The notes: generated by a model from the letters alone, not told the origin. A stretch of 64,000 nucleotides of DNA from Pseudomonas canadensis (GCF_000503215.1 NZ_KI628539.1:744001-808000), one strand, 5' to 3'; numbered from the stretch's first letter, positions 1 through 8,739 are shown. Translations and numbers: made by a program.

Positions 1-700
1 TCACACCGGCCAGCGTCGCGTGAACACCACTCTTGAGTACGCACACCCACAGGATCAGTCCAATGATCAGGTACGGCCCGAGCTTGATTACGCCCAGGCG
101 GTTCATGGCAATCAAGGCAATCAAGCAGGCACCCGCGCCCGCCAGTGCAGCGCCGGACAGGTCGGCGGAGTAGAACACCGCGATGACGATGATCGCGCCC
201 AGGTCGTCAATGATTGCCAGGGTCATCAGGAACAGTTTCAGCGACACCGGCACACGCTTGCCCAGCAAGGCCAGCACGCCCAATGCGAAGGCGATGTCGG
301 TGGCCATGGGGATCGCCCAGCCGGAGAGTGCGGCGGGGTAATCCTTGTTGATCGCCCAGTAGATCAGCGCCGGCACGACCATGCCGCCGATAGCCGCCGC
401 GCCTGGCAGCACCACTTGCGAGGGCTTGGACAGGTGGCCGTCGAGCAATTCACGCTTGACCTCCAGGCCGATCAGCAGGAAGAACAAGGCCATCAGGCCA
501 TCGTTGATCCACAGCAAGGCCGGCTTGGCGATTTTCAACGCGCCGATCTGGGCCACCACCGGTACGTCGAGAAACGCAGCGTACAAGTGCGACAAAGGTG
601 AATTGTTGATGATCAACGCCAGGGCGGCAGCCGCGATCAACAACAGACCGCTGGCGGCTTCCAGCTGGAAGAAACGGGTAAAAGTGCTACGCAGAGGCAA
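1..700 (-). CDS. nhaA: Na+/H+ antiporter NhaA (C-terminus beyond window)
   Basis: Inner-membrane antiporter that expels Na+ in exchange for H+ at alkaline pH. The reverse-strand reading gives about 233 residues of a protein that is normally near 390, so the C-terminal part lies outside the window. Visible family motifs are ATDIAFALG and AIIDDLGAI; the first carries the aspartate equivalent to E. coli D133 and the second the D163/D164 pair that binds Na+/H+. The chosen start is a TTG at 698-700 preceded by GGAGAG. It begins LPLRSTFTRFFQLEAASG, a typical NhaA N-terminus. No ATG fits as well. The gene is divergent from the desulfhydrase gene at 917. Confidence 0.93.
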   Translation of the reverse strand, partial: MPLRSTFTRFFQLEAASGLLLIAAAALALIINNSPLSHLYAAFLDVPVVAQIGALKIAKPALLWINDGLMALFFLLIGLEVKRELLDGHLSKPSQVVLPGAAAIGGMVVPALIYWAINKDYPAALSGWAIPMATDIAFALGVLALLGKRVPVSLKLFLMTLAIIDDLGAIIVIAVFYSADLSGAALAGAGACLIALIAMNRLGVIKLGPYLIIGLILWVCVLKSGVHATLAGV

Positions 701-916
701 GGGATGCTCTCCAATCCAGATTCAATAGGTGGGTACCCTAACCCGTACGGTTAGTTGTTAAAACAAAAGTTATATTCTTATTTGTTATAAGCAGCTGTTT
801 GGCATGACGTTGCGCCTAAGCCTAGCAATTGTGTGTCCGATTGAGTCGGTACTGTATCTGTGTGAGGCGTAGGAAACCCCCTAAAATCAGGGCTTACACC
901 TTTAGAGAAACTCTCC

Positions 917-2011
917 ATGAGCGATCAACGACCCTGGGCACGCGAAGCCATTCGTATCATTGAAGCAGACTTCCAGCGCAGCGCCGACACGCACCTGATT
1001 CCCTTGCCGCTACCGGGGTTGCCGGGTATCGAGTTGTACTTCAAGGACGAGTCCAGCCACCCCACCGGTAGCCTGAAACATCGGTTGGCGCGTTCGCTGT
1101 TTTTGTACGCGTTGTGCAATGGCTGGCTCAAGCCGGGCGCGCCGGTGATCGAGGCGTCCAGTGGCTCGACAGCGATTTCCGAAGCCTACTTCGCGCGCTT
1201 GCTCGGTTTGCCGTTTATCGCGGTGATGCCGGCTACCACCTCCCAGGAGAAAATCGCGCAGATTGCCTTCTACGGCGGCAAAAGCCACCTGGTACAAGAT
1301 CCCACGCAGATCTACGCCGAATCCGAACGTCTGGCGCGGGAAAGTGGCGGTCACTTCATGGACCAGTTCACCTATGCCGAGCGCGCCACCGACTGGCGGG
1401 CAAATAACAACATCGCTGAGTCGATCTTCCAGCAGATGCGCTTCGAGCAGCATCCGGAACCGAGCTGGTTGATCTCCAGCCCCGGCACTGGCGGCACGAC
1501 CGCGACCCTTGGTCGTTATGTGCGCTATCGCCAGCACCGCACCCGCGTATTGTGTGCCGATGCCGAGCGTTCAGTGTTCTTTGATTTCTATCAGAGCGGC
1601 GACGCCAGCTTGCGCCTGGACTGCGGTTCACGCATCGAAGGTATTGGCCGACCACGGGTTGAGGCATCGTTTCTGCCCAAGGTAATCGATGCGATGGTCA
1701 AGGTGCCGGATGCGCTGTCGCTGGCGGCCATGCACTACCTGGCCGAGCGCTTGGGGCGGCGGGTCGGTGGTTCCAGCGGGACCAACCTGGTTGGCGCTTT
1801 AGTGGCAGCGCAGCAGATGAAAGCGGCGGGGGAATCGGGTTCGATCGTGGCGATCTTGTGTGATGGCGGTGAACGCTATGCCACGACTTACTACGATCAG
1901 GCCTGGTTGGCAGCGCAGGGGTACGGGTTGGAGGACTTGATTGCGGCCGTTGCGGCCAGTGTCGAGCGGGGCGAGCCGTTGCCGGACAGCATCCTGCGCG
2001 CGAATATCTGA
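917..2011 (+). CDS. Cds1-like PLP-dependent L-cysteine desulfhydrase
   Basis: Fold-type II PLP enzyme of the cysteine synthase superfamily, 364 residues. The predicted PLP lysine is K54 in GSLKHR. The substrate loop is EASSGSTAISEAYFA (residues 79-93) and the phosphate-binding glycine loop GTGGTT is at 190-195. The sequence around these motifs (SADTHL, SLKHRLARSLFLYALCNGW, QFTNAERATDW-type segment) closely follows mycobacterial Cds1, which degrades L-cysteine to H2S, pyruvate and ammonia, rather than CysK or CysM. I infer a cytoplasmic cysteine desulfhydrase role; a cysteine synthase-like activity cannot be excluded from sequence alone. The gene stands alone, convergent with the oxidoreductase at 2106 across a REP hairpin. 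Confidence 0.8.
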   Translation: MSDQRPWAREAIRIIEADFQRSADTHLIPLPLPGLPGIELYFKDESSHPTGSLKHRLARSLFLYALCNGWLKPGAPVIEASSGSTAISEAYFARLLGLPFIAVMPATTSQEKIAQIAFYGGKSHLVQDPTQIYAESERLARESGGHFMDQFTYAERATDWRANNNIAESIFQQMRFEQHPEPSWLISSPGTGGTTATLGRYVRYRQHRTRVLCADAERSVFFDFYQSGDASLRLDCGSRIEGIGRPRVEASFLPKVIDAMVKVPDALSLAAMHYLAERLGRRVGGSSGTNLVGALVAAQQMKAAGESGSIVAILCDGGERYATTYYDQAWLAAQGYGLEDLIAAVAASVERGEPLPDSILRANI

Positions 2012-2028
2012 CACCCGGCAAAAAACAG

Positions 2029-2097
2029 TGGGGGAGCGGGCTTGCCGGCGATAGCGTCCTCAAGATCGCCGTCGCCGGCAAGCCGGGCTCCTCCAAG
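2029..2097. repeat. REP-type palindrome between convergent genes
   Basis: Two inverted arms, GGGGGAGCGGGCTTGCCGGC and its near-complement GCCGGCAAGCCGGGCTCC, enclose a short spacer. It is of the TTGCCGGCGA REP family and lies between two convergent stop codons, so it probably also stops transcription in both directions. Confidence 0.8.
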
Positions 2098-2105
2098 GGA
2101 AGGTG

Positions 2106-3719
2106 TCAGGCCTCGATGCCCAACATATCCCGTGCCAACGCCTCGGCAATCCGAATCCCATCCACGCCTGCCGACAGAATCCCTCCGGCATAACCGGCAC
2201 CTTCACCGGCCGGGAACAGGCCTTTCACGTTCAGGCTCTGCATCGATTCGTTACGGGTAATTCGTAGCGGCGACGAGGTGCGCGTTTCAATACCGGTCAA
2301 CACGGCGTCGTGCAGCGAGTAGCCCTTGATCTGCTTCTCGAATGCCGGCAAGGCTTCACGGATCGCTTCGATGGCAAAATCGGGCAAAGCCAGCGCCAAG
2401 TCGCCCAGGGATACGCCAGGCTTATAAGACGGTTCCACGCTGCCGATCGCCGTGGACGGCTTGCCGGCGATGAAGTCACCCACCAGTTGCGCCGGCGCCT
2501 CGTAGTTGCTGCCGCCGAGGACATAAGCGTGGGATTCCAGGCGCTCCTGTAGCTCGATACCCGCCAGCGGGCCACCCGGGTAATCCACCTCAGGCGTGAT
2601 ACCGACCACGATGCCGGAGTTGGCATTGCGCTCGTTACGCGAGTACTGGCTCATGCCGTTGGTGACGACACGGCCCGGCTCGGAAGTCGCCGCGACCACG
2701 GTGCCGCCTGGGCACATGCAGAAGCTGTAGACCGAGCGGCCGTTCTTGGCGTGGTGCACCAGCTTGTAGTCGGCGGCGCCAAGTTTTGGGTGGCCGGCGT
2801 ATTTGCCCAGTCGCGCGGCGTCGATCAAGGATTGTGGGTGCTCGATACGGAAACCCACCGAAAACGGCTTGGCTTCCATGTACACACCACGGCCGTGGAG
2901 CATACGGAAGGTGTCGCGGGCGCTGTGGCCCAGTGCCAGGATCACATGCTTGGACAGGATCTGCTCGCCGCCATCGACGACGACGCCGTTCAACTGGCCG
3001 TCTTCGATCAGCACGTCGGTTACGCGCTGCTCGAAGCGAACTTCACCGCCCAGGGCGATGATTTGCTCGCGCATGTTCTCTACCACGCCGGTCAGGCGGA
3101 ACGTACCGATGTGCGGCTTGCTGACGTAGAGGATTTCTTCCGGCGCACCGGCCTTGACAAATTCGTGCAGGACTTTGCGGCCGTGGAATTTCGGGTCCTT
3201 GATCTGGCTGTACAGCTTGCCGTCGGAAAAGGTCCCGGCGCCGCCCTCACCGAACTGCACGTTGGACTCGGGGTTGAGCACGCTTTTGCGCCACAGGCCC
3301 CAGGTGTCCTTGGTGCGCTGGCGCACTTCCTTGCCGCGTTCGAGAATGATCGGCTTGAAGCCCATCTGCGCCAACAACAAGCCGGCGAAGATCCCGCACG
3401 GGCCGAAACCCACTACGATTGGACGCTGCGTCAGGCCTTCCGGCGCCTGGCCCACGACTTTGTAGCTGACATCCGGCGCCGGGTTGACGTTGCGGTCATC
3501 GGCAAACTTGAGCAGCAGGGCGGCTTCACCCTTCACGTTCAAGTCGATGGTGTAGATGAAGCACAGCTCCGAGGATTTCTTGCGGGCGTCGTAGCTACGC
3601 TTGAACAGGGTGAAATCGAGCAAGTCATCACTGGCGATGCCCAAGCGCTGCACGATGGCGGGCCGCAGGTCTTCTTCGGGATGGTCGATGGGCAGCTTGA
3701 GTTCGGTGATTCGTAACAT
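2106..3719 (-). CDS. FAD-dependent oxidoreductase (COG2509 type)
   Basis: Cytoplasmic flavoprotein of 537 residues. A small N-terminal domain (about 1-95) precedes a dinucleotide-binding motif, IVVGFGPCGIFAGLLLAQMG at residues 101-120, followed by ILERGKEVRQRTKDTWGLW. A glycine-rich FGEGGAGTFSDGKLYSQIKD segment and a C-terminal EGAGYAGGILSAGVDGI motif are typical of the family often annotated as uncharacterised FAD-dependent dehydrogenase. No substrate is known to me. It is monocistronic, with its own 106-bp upstream region and a terminal REP hairpin. Family assignment is firm; function is unknown. Confidence 0.85.
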   Translation of the reverse strand: MLRITELKLPIDHPEEDLRPAIVQRLGIASDDLLDFTLFKRSYDARKKSSELCFIYTIDLNVKGEAALLLKFADDRNVNPAPDVSYKVVGQAPEGLTQRPIVVGFGPCGIFAGLLLAQMGFKPIILERGKEVRQRTKDTWGLWRKSVLNPESNVQFGEGGAGTFSDGKLYSQIKDPKFHGRKVLHEFVKAGAPEEILYVSKPHIGTFRLTGVVENMREQIIALGGEVRFEQRVTDVLIEDGQLNGVVVDGGEQILSKHVILALGHSARDTFRMLHGRGVYMEAKPFSVGFRIEHPQSLIDAARLGKYAGHPKLGAADYKLVHHAKNGRSVYSFCMCPGGTVVAATSEPGRVVTNGMSQYSRNERNANSGIVVGITPEVDYPGGPLAGIELQERLESHAYVLGGSNYEAPAQLVGDFIAGKPSTAIGSVEPSYKPGVSLGDLALALPDFAIEAIREALPAFEKQIKGYSLHDAVLTGIETRTSSPLRITRNESMQSLNVKGLFPAGEGAGYAGGILSAGVDGIRIAEALARDMLGIEA

Positions 3720-3825
3720 GACAGGATCCGGTAGGCGGCGGGCTCGGAGGCCGGCTGTTTTGCAAACCGGCGATTATAAGCCCCAATGGTGGTTTCCCGT
3801 CATGTTAAAACAGCACGGCGTGGCG

Positions 3826-4500
3826 TCAGTCGTCGCGCGAGCCGCCGAACGACGCACAACCGCGCTGCACCTGCCCGTTGACGCGCAGCTCGGCGGTCAT
3901 GTGTTGTAGGCTGCCGCTGACCGGGTCGACGCAACGCTGCGGGGCGACCCACAATTCCACGTGTTGATTATTGGCTTCAGTCATCAGGTTGAAGCGGCCA
4001 TCGCCGATTTGCTCTTCCACATAAGGCACCGCCAATGGCGGCTGGCCTTCGCGTTCCAGCACCAGGCCCTTGGCGGTGACGTTCATCACCCAGGTCGGTT
4101 TGTGGCCGTTGGCGCGCAGGATCATGCGTTTGAAGTCCGGGTCGTTGCAGGCCGAAGTCGAGCGCTCGACGCGGTAAAGTTGTTGCAGGTCGACGCTGCC
4201 CTCGGTGCCGCTGGCAACCCCGGAGAACTGGCCACGCAGGTCGGCAAACAACGCGCCTTGCTCGCCGGCAAGCGAAGCCGCTTCCTGCAGGATGCTGGTG
4301 CCGCCGGTGTCTTTGACTACATAGCTGCGTTTGTCGCCACACGGCTGGAACAGCAGTTTGCCGCCGACCGCCGTGAGCTCGCCCTGCATGCGGGTCAGCC
4401 CGGCCGTAGAAGGCTTGGCCGGAGCGTTATCGAACATCTGGCAGGCGCCAAACAGGGGAAGCAAGGCAAGTAGAGCAAGGGTATGGGCGGCACGCATCAT
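3826..4500 (-). CDS. Predicted lipoprotein, COG3650-like
   Basis: A 224-residue envelope protein. The start at 4500 (tandem ATG ATG) is chosen because it follows GGAGA and gives a clean lipoprotein signal, MMRAAHTLALLALLPLFGAC, with the lipidated Cys at residue 20. The mature part has two similar-looking segments: one around GELTAVGGKLLFQPCGDKRSY, and a C-terminal part ending in ELRVNGQVQRGCASFGG. The C-terminal pattern resembles the heat-shock HslJ/COG3650 class of small beta-rich lipoproteins. Function is not known. It sits downstream of the SDR gene on the same strand with a 93-bp gap, probably as a separate unit. Confidence 0.75.
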   Translation of the reverse strand: MMRAAHTLALLALLPLFGACQMFDNAPAKPSTAGLTRMQGELTAVGGKLLFQPCGDKRSYVVKDTGGTSILQEAASLAGEQGALFADLRGQFSGVASGTEGSVDLQQLYRVERSTSACNDPDFKRMILRANGHKPTWVMNVTAKGLVLEREGQPPLAVPYVEEQIGDGRFNLMTEANNQHVELWVAPQRCVDPVSGSLQHMTAELRVNGQVQRGCASFGGSRDD

Positions 4501-4593
4501 CGAGTCTCCAGACAAGTGCCGCCACGTTACGCAGGCCTGCGCCGTACCACAACCCTGCCCGCAAGGTTCAGGCAATTCTGACAGGCAGCCTGA

Positions 4594-5193
4594 TCACCCT
4601 ACGATAAAGGTCTGACCGGTTTGCAGGCCCTCCACGCTTTTTGCGTAGGCCAACGCCACATCGGCGCCTGGCGCCGGTTTGTAGCCACGGAAGTACGGCG
4701 CGTAGCTGTCCATGGCTTCCAACAGGACCGTCGGACTCACCGAGTTGATACGCAGGCCACGTGGCAACTCGATTGCCGCCGCTTTGACGAAGGCATCCAG
4801 CGCGCCATTGACCAGTGCCGCCGAGGCGCCGGTGCGGATCGGGTCGCGGTTCAGAATGCCACTGGTGAAGGTGAACGAGGCGCCATCGTTGGCGTATTCG
4901 CGGCCGATCAGCAGCAGGTTGACCTGGCCCATCAGCTTGTCACGCAGGCCCAGTTCGAAGTCGCTTTCGCTCATGTCGCCCAACGGTACGAAGTTCACGC
5001 TACCTGCTGCGCAGACCAGGGCATCGAACTTGCCTGTCTGCTCGAACAGTGTGCGGATCGACGCGCTGTCGCTGATATCCACCTGGAAGTCGCCGCTGTT
5101 GCGGCCGATGCTGATCACGTCGTGACGCTGAGCCAGTTCTGCCTTGACCGCCGAGCCGACTGTGCCGCTGGCGCCAATCAATAGGATTTTCAT
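4594..5193 (-). CDS. Short-chain dehydrogenase/reductase
   Basis: A 199-residue, single-domain SDR. The cofactor-binding motif GASGTVGSAV is at residues 8-17, followed by NAG-like CAAGSVNF. The usual catalytic YxxxK is not present in canonical form: the segment is SGILNRDPIRTGASAALVNGALDAFVKAA, typical of the short bacterial SDRs lacking the Tyr-Lys pair. NAD(P)H use is expected, but substrate is unknown. It is divergent from the LysR gene at 5298, which is its likely regulator (inference from the 104-bp shared intergenic region). Confidence 0.85.
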   Translation of the reverse strand: MKILLIGASGTVGSAVKAELAQRHDVISIGRNSGDFQVDISDSASIRTLFEQTGKFDALVCAAGSVNFVPLGDMSESDFELGLRDKLMGQVNLLLIGREYANDGASFTFTSGILNRDPIRTGASAALVNGALDAFVKAAAIELPRGLRINSVSPTVLLEAMDSYAPYFRGYKPAPGADVALAYAKSVEGLQTGQTFIVG

Positions 5194-5297
5194 GGTGCTG
5201 TTCCTCCAGGGGGTAAGTGAGGGTTCAGTCTAGAGTGGCTTTTTCTGCGGATAAACGCGCTAATAGGCAACCTTTGGTTTTCAAATGGAAACAATCC

Positions 5298-6206
5298 ATG
5301 AGTGAGATGGATGACCTGGCGGCGTTTGCCGTGCTGATCGAGGCCGGCAGTTTCACCGTGGCTGCTGAGCAACTGGGCTGCAGCAAAGGGCAGTTGTCCA
5401 AGCGGATCAGCCAGTTGGAAGCGCGGTTTTCCGTGGTCTTGCTGCACCGCACCACGCGCAAACTCAGCCTGACAGCCGCGGGTGCGGCGTTGCTGCCCCA
5501 GGCCCAGGCATTGGTGGTGCAGGTGGATCGCGCCCGACAGGCATTGGCGCGGCTCAAGGACGACCTGGCCGGACCGGTGCGCATGACGGTGCCGGTGTCG
5601 TTGGGCGAGACCTTCTTCGACGGGTTGTTGCTGGAGTTTTCCAAGCAGTACCCGCAGGTGCAGATCGAGTTGGAGCTCAACAACAGTTATCGCGATCTGG
5701 CGCGGGATGGTTTTGATTTGGGGGTACGCTCAGGCGCGATTGAAAACGAGCGCCTGGTGGCCAAGCCGCTGCTGGCCTGGCATGAGATGACATGCGCCAG
5801 CCCGGCGTACCTTGAACAACATGGCGAGCCACAGACCCCGGCCGACCTGGCCACGCACACTTGCCTGCTCAACAGCCATTACAGCGGGCGTGAAGAGTGG
5901 CTGTACCACCAGCAGCACGAGTTGCTGCGGGTGCGGGTCAGCGGCACGTTTGCCTCAAACCACTACAACCTGCTGAAAAAGGCCGCGCTGGTGGGCGCCG
6001 GTATCGCGCGGCTGCCGTCCTATGTGCTTCCTGCAGAATTGGCTGACGGCCGCTTGCGCTGGCTCCTGCGCGATTATCAGACACGGAGCATGCCGATGTA
6101 CCTGGTGCATCCCTATCAGGGTGGTTTGCCGCGCCGCACCCAGGTGTTGGCCGATTACCTGGTGGATTGGTTCAAGCGTAGCGGCGAGGCGCTGGATCGG
6201 CTTTAA
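5298..6206 (+). CDS. LysR-family transcriptional regulator
   Basis: A 302-residue LysR regulator. The N-terminal winged HTH runs over about residues 1-60 (DLAAFAVLIEAGSFTVAAEQLG, then KGQLSKRISQLEARF), followed by an LysR effector domain. The ATG at 5298 is chosen because it puts MSEMDDLAAF at the usual distance from the HTH; an upstream in-frame ATG adds an unconserved 27 residues. It resembles the CrgA/DsdC-like group of small-molecule LysR proteins. The divergent SDR gene is the obvious target. Its 3' end overlaps the 3' end of the convergent doxX gene by 4 bp. Confidence 0.9.
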   Translation: MSEMDDLAAFAVLIEAGSFTVAAEQLGCSKGQLSKRISQLEARFSVVLLHRTTRKLSLTAAGAALLPQAQALVVQVDRARQALARLKDDLAGPVRMTVPVSLGETFFDGLLLEFSKQYPQVQIELELNNSYRDLARDGFDLGVRSGAIENERLVAKPLLAWHEMTCASPAYLEQHGEPQTPADLATHTCLLNSHYSGREEWLYHQQHELLRVRVSGTFASNHYNLLKKAALVGAGIARLPSYVLPAELADGRLRWLLRDYQTRSMPMYLVHPYQGGLPRRTQVLADYLVDWFKRSGEALDRL

Positions 6207-6688
6207 GCGCAGCGACGGGCGATCAGGTGATCGATGGACAGACGTCCCGGCCCTTTGGCCACGAGCAGCAATAGCAACGCGATCCAGGTGCCATGAGTCG
6301 GGTAGGCGTCCGGGTAGACGAACAACTGGATCACCAGGGTCATACCGATCAGGGCCAAGGCTGAGAAGCGTGTAGCGAAGCCCACCAGAATCAACACCGG
6401 AAAAAAATGCTCGGCAAATGCCGCCATGTGCGCCGCGATTTCCGGTGACAGCAACGGCACGTGGTATTCGCTGCGAAACAACGGCAATGTCGAGGCCGCC
6501 AATTTGGGTTCGCCGAATTGGAAGGTGCCGCTGATCAAATCAATCGCGAAGCCTTCGACTTTGGTTTGCCCGGATTTCCAGAACACCGCGGCGATGGAAA
6601 AGCGCGCGAGAAAAGCGATCAGGCTGTAAGGGATCTGTTCGAAAAGCGCGATGACCCGGTTGATCAGGCACGACGGACGAGTATTCAT
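6203..6688 (-). CDS. DoxX-family membrane protein, last gene of bufferin-like operon
   Basis: A 161-residue inner-membrane protein with about four hydrophobic segments (SLIAFLARFSIAAVFW, FFPVLILVGFATRFSALALIG, and a C-terminal WIALLLLLVAKG). This is the DoxX/DoxD family. The start at 6688 overlaps the end of the DUF2063 gene by 4 bp, so translation is coupled. DoxX proteins recur as the fourth gene (GigT) of gold/copper-induced gigPABT operons and of bufferin operons, where their exact function is not settled; a redox or membrane-partner role is possible. Assignment to the operon is by position and strand. Confidence 0.85.
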   Translation of the reverse strand: MNTRPSCLINRVIALFEQIPYSLIAFLARFSIAAVFWKSGQTKVEGFAIDLISGTFQFGEPKLAASTLPLFRSEYHVPLLSPEIAAHMAAFAEHFFPVLILVGFATRFSALALIGMTLVIQLFVYPDAYPTHGTWIALLLLLVAKGPGRLSIDHLIARRCA

Positions 6689-7461
6689 GGCGACACCTTT
6701 TGTTCTGGATGCAAATGAGTGATGGCGCTGTGGTTTATCAGCAGCGTCAGGCATTGGTGCAGGTCAAACTCGGCGGACGTTTCAAGCGTCTGCTCCACGG
6801 CTTTTTCCAAAGGCGTGCCCTGGGCCAGGCTGTCGATAAACGTGACTGAGCCGTGGTCGATCGCTAACACCTGAACTTCCAGGCCCCGACGCATGACCAG
6901 CGCACCCTGGGCGTGCCAGGGATTCAGAGTGGCCAAGCCGCCCTCGGCCTGGTGCGCGGCCCAGATGGATACCACCGCATAGGCTGAAGTCAAAGTGGCG
7001 AGGGAGGGATGCAGTTGCAGGCGCAATGTCCCCAGGTCTGTCTGGCCTTGCAGCGCTTGGAGAACCGTCTGCTGGTCCATCGGCGGGGTATCCGCTGCGT
7101 GATAGGCGCGTACGCGCAAGCGTTCCAGGCGCGCGACATCGGCCAGGTAGGGCACGCTGGTGGCAGGCTCGAAATCCTGGATAAACGCCGCGAACGCACT
7201 GCCGTACTCGCTGATCAACGGGTTGGTGGGTGGGCAAACCTGTACAAACAGGCCGGCCATCGCTCGGAAGAACTTTTCGCCCACCAGTTGCAATGTCACC
7301 GGATAAGCCGTTGCCAGCGCGTTGATCAACGAGCTGTGCACATTGTTGCGATACACCACGAAGCGGCTGGCGGGGTCGGCACCATTGCTGCTGAACAGGC
7401 CATCGGGACAAGCCAGGTCCGGCGCCAATAATGCCTCGGCGAAATCGTCATGCAGGCTCAT
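6685..7461 (-). CDS. DUF2063 (HvfC/BufC-type) partner of MNIO enzyme
   Basis: A 258-residue cytoplasmic protein. The N-terminal about 95 residues form the DUF2063 putative DNA-binding-like domain (LHDDFAEALLAPDLACPDGL, YRNNVHSSLINALATAYPVT, FVQVCPPTNPLISEYGSAFAAF). This domain in RiPP systems recognises the precursor peptide and presents it to the MNIO enzyme. It overlaps the upstream MNIO gene by 4 bp (ATGA) and the downstream doxX gene by 4 bp. The gene order is exactly that of BufA-BufB-BufC loci, so I call it the BufC-type partner. The family is certain; peptide recognition here is inferred. Confidence 0.88.
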   Translation of the reverse strand: MSLHDDFAEALLAPDLACPDGLFSSNGADPASRFVVYRNNVHSSLINALATAYPVTLQLVGEKFFRAMAGLFVQVCPPTNPLISEYGSAFAAFIQDFEPATSVPYLADVARLERLRVRAYHAADTPPMDQQTVLQALQGQTDLGTLRLQLHPSLATLTSAYAVVSIWAAHQAEGGLATLNPWHAQGALVMRRGLEVQVLAIDHGSVTFIDSLAQGTPLEKAVEQTLETSAEFDLHQCLTLLINHSAITHLHPEQKVSP

Positions 7462-8336
7462 GGGTTCACCTGCGACAGATGCCAGTCAGCCCGTTGAGCC
7501 TCGGCCAGCAGTACGCCAAACGCCGGCACCTGGTTATCCCGCTCGATCAGGGTTGCTACCGAGCCGACCTGCGCCAGTACTTTTTCGTACAGCTGCCACA
7601 CGGCGTTATCGATAGGTGCGCCGTGATCATCGATCAGCAAGCGATCACCGAGGCTGTCAGTGTCTTCGGCAAAACCGGCCAGATGAATCTCGCCCACCGC
7701 GTGCAATGGCAACGCGTCGATGTAGGCAAGTGGATCGCGTTGATGGTTGATGCACGACACGTAAACGTTGTTTACATCCAGCAGCAAACCACAGCCAGTG
7801 CGGCGAATGATTTCGCTGATGAAGTCAGTCTCGTCCTGGGTTGAGCGCTGGAATTGCAGATAAGTCGACGGATTTTCCAGCAGCATGGGGCGCTTGAGGG
7901 TGCTCTGCACCTGGTCAACGTGTTCGCATACCCGTTGCAGGGTCGCGCTGTCGTAGGCCAGGGGCAGCAGGTCATTGAGGAACACCGGGCCGTGGCTTGA
8001 CCAGGCCAGGTGTTCGGAAAAAGAGTGGGGTTGATAGCGTTCGATCAGCGCGCCCAACCGTGCCAGGTGCGCACGGTCCAGCGGGCCATCGCCGCCGATG
8101 GACAGGCCCACGCCGTGCAAGGACAGCGGGTACTGCTCTCGGATCAACCCCAGGTAATGATGAAACGGGCCGCCGGCCACCATGTAGTTTTCGGCGTGCA
8201 CTTCAAAAAAACCGATGTCGGGCAAGGTCTCCAGCACGTCCATGAAATGCTCATGCTTGAGCCCCAGCCCGGCCCGACGGGGGAGGCCGGGCGCCTGAGC
8301 CTGGGAGACGGCTTGCAGGGATGAAAGGGTCATCAT
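7458..8336 (-). CDS. DUF692 multinuclear non-heme iron oxidase (BufB-type RiPP-modifying enzyme)
   Basis: A 292-residue TIM-barrel enzyme of the DUF692/MNIO family, which includes MbnB, TglH and HvfB. Family motifs in order are HAENY (47-51), HGVGLSIGG (74-82), SEHLAW (107-112), LLENPSTY (152-159), LLLDVNNVYVS (184-194), GEIHLAGF (215-222) and IDDHG (235-239). The His, Glu, Asp, Asn residues in these motifs are the expected iron ligands. MNIO enzymes use O2 and a di- or tri-iron centre to oxidise cysteines in peptides; in bufferins the product is a 5-thiooxazole that binds Cu(I)/Cu(II). It lies 23 bp downstream of the DUF2282 precursor gene. Reaction here is inferred from family and context. 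Confidence 0.92.
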   Translation of the reverse strand: MMTLSSLQAVSQAQAPGLPRRAGLGLKHEHFMDVLETLPDIGFFEVHAENYMVAGGPFHHYLGLIREQYPLSLHGVGLSIGGDGPLDRAHLARLGALIERYQPHSFSEHLAWSSHGPVFLNDLLPLAYDSATLQRVCEHVDQVQSTLKRPMLLENPSTYLQFQRSTQDETDFISEIIRRTGCGLLLDVNNVYVSCINHQRDPLAYIDALPLHAVGEIHLAGFAEDTDSLGDRLLIDDHGAPIDNAVWQLYEKVLAQVGSVATLIERDNQVPAFGVLLAEAQRADWHLSQVNP

Positions 8337-8359
8337 CAGTACTCAGGTTTTGCGAGGTT

Positions 8360-8656
8360 TCAGGACTTGGCGGTGAAGGCTGCTTCCTGGCCGAAGCCGG
8401 TCGGCGAGGTGGAGCTTGGGGTTTTGAGGCAGGTGCCGGCCGGGACCAGTTTCCAGGCGTTGGCTTGATCCTTGGTTTTTGAGGTGCCGGCGCAGGAAGT
8501 GCCTGCACCCGCGGCGCAATCGTTCTTGCCGGCCTCAGCGACGCCGAAACATTTCTGCATGTCGTCGGCAGCGTGGGCGGTGGTGGCCAGGGTCGACAGG
8601 CTCAGGGCGGAACCGAGGGCCAGGACGAGGGTGGCGGCGGACAGTTTGGTAGTCAT
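8360..8656 (-). CDS. DUF2282 bufferin-like precursor peptide
   Basis: A 98-residue secreted peptide. Residues 1-29 are a Sec signal peptide (ending TTAHA). The mature part starts ADDMQKCFG and has four cysteines at 36 (KCFG), 47 (NDCAAG), 55 (TSCAGTS) and 76 (GTCLKTP), the exact DUF2282 pattern. In bufferins and the gig system such cysteines are converted to thiooxazoles (two central ones) or disulfides (outer two), and the exported peptide sequesters copper. Here the modification is inferred from the MNIO gene directly downstream. The ATG follows GGAGAT. It is the first gene of a four-gene operon. A candidate ECF-type promoter is at 8710-8739. Confidence 0.9.
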   Translation of the reverse strand: MTTKLSAATLVLALGSALSLSTLATTAHAADDMQKCFGVAEAGKNDCAAGAGTSCAGTSKTKDQANAWKLVPAGTCLKTPSSTSPTGFGQEAAFTAKS

Positions 8657-8709
8657 GGTGTATCTCCAGCAGTGGGTTGAGTTGGCGGGCTTGAATGCCT
8701 GCTTGTACC

Positions 8710-8739
8710 ACTAGAGAGGGGGGGATGGGATTCGTTACA
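8710..8739 (-). promoter_or_regulatory. Candidate ECF-sigma promoter of the bufferin-like operon
   Basis: On the minus strand TGTAACG (8733-8739) is followed after 15 bp by TCTCTAGT (8710-8717), 53 bp before the precursor ATG. A GTAAC -35 element is typical of ECF sigma factors, and DUF2282 operons elsewhere are under ECF control (SigF in Caulobacter, RpoQ with gig genes in Cupriavidus). No sigma gene is in the window, so this is a motif-level call. Confidence 0.4.
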
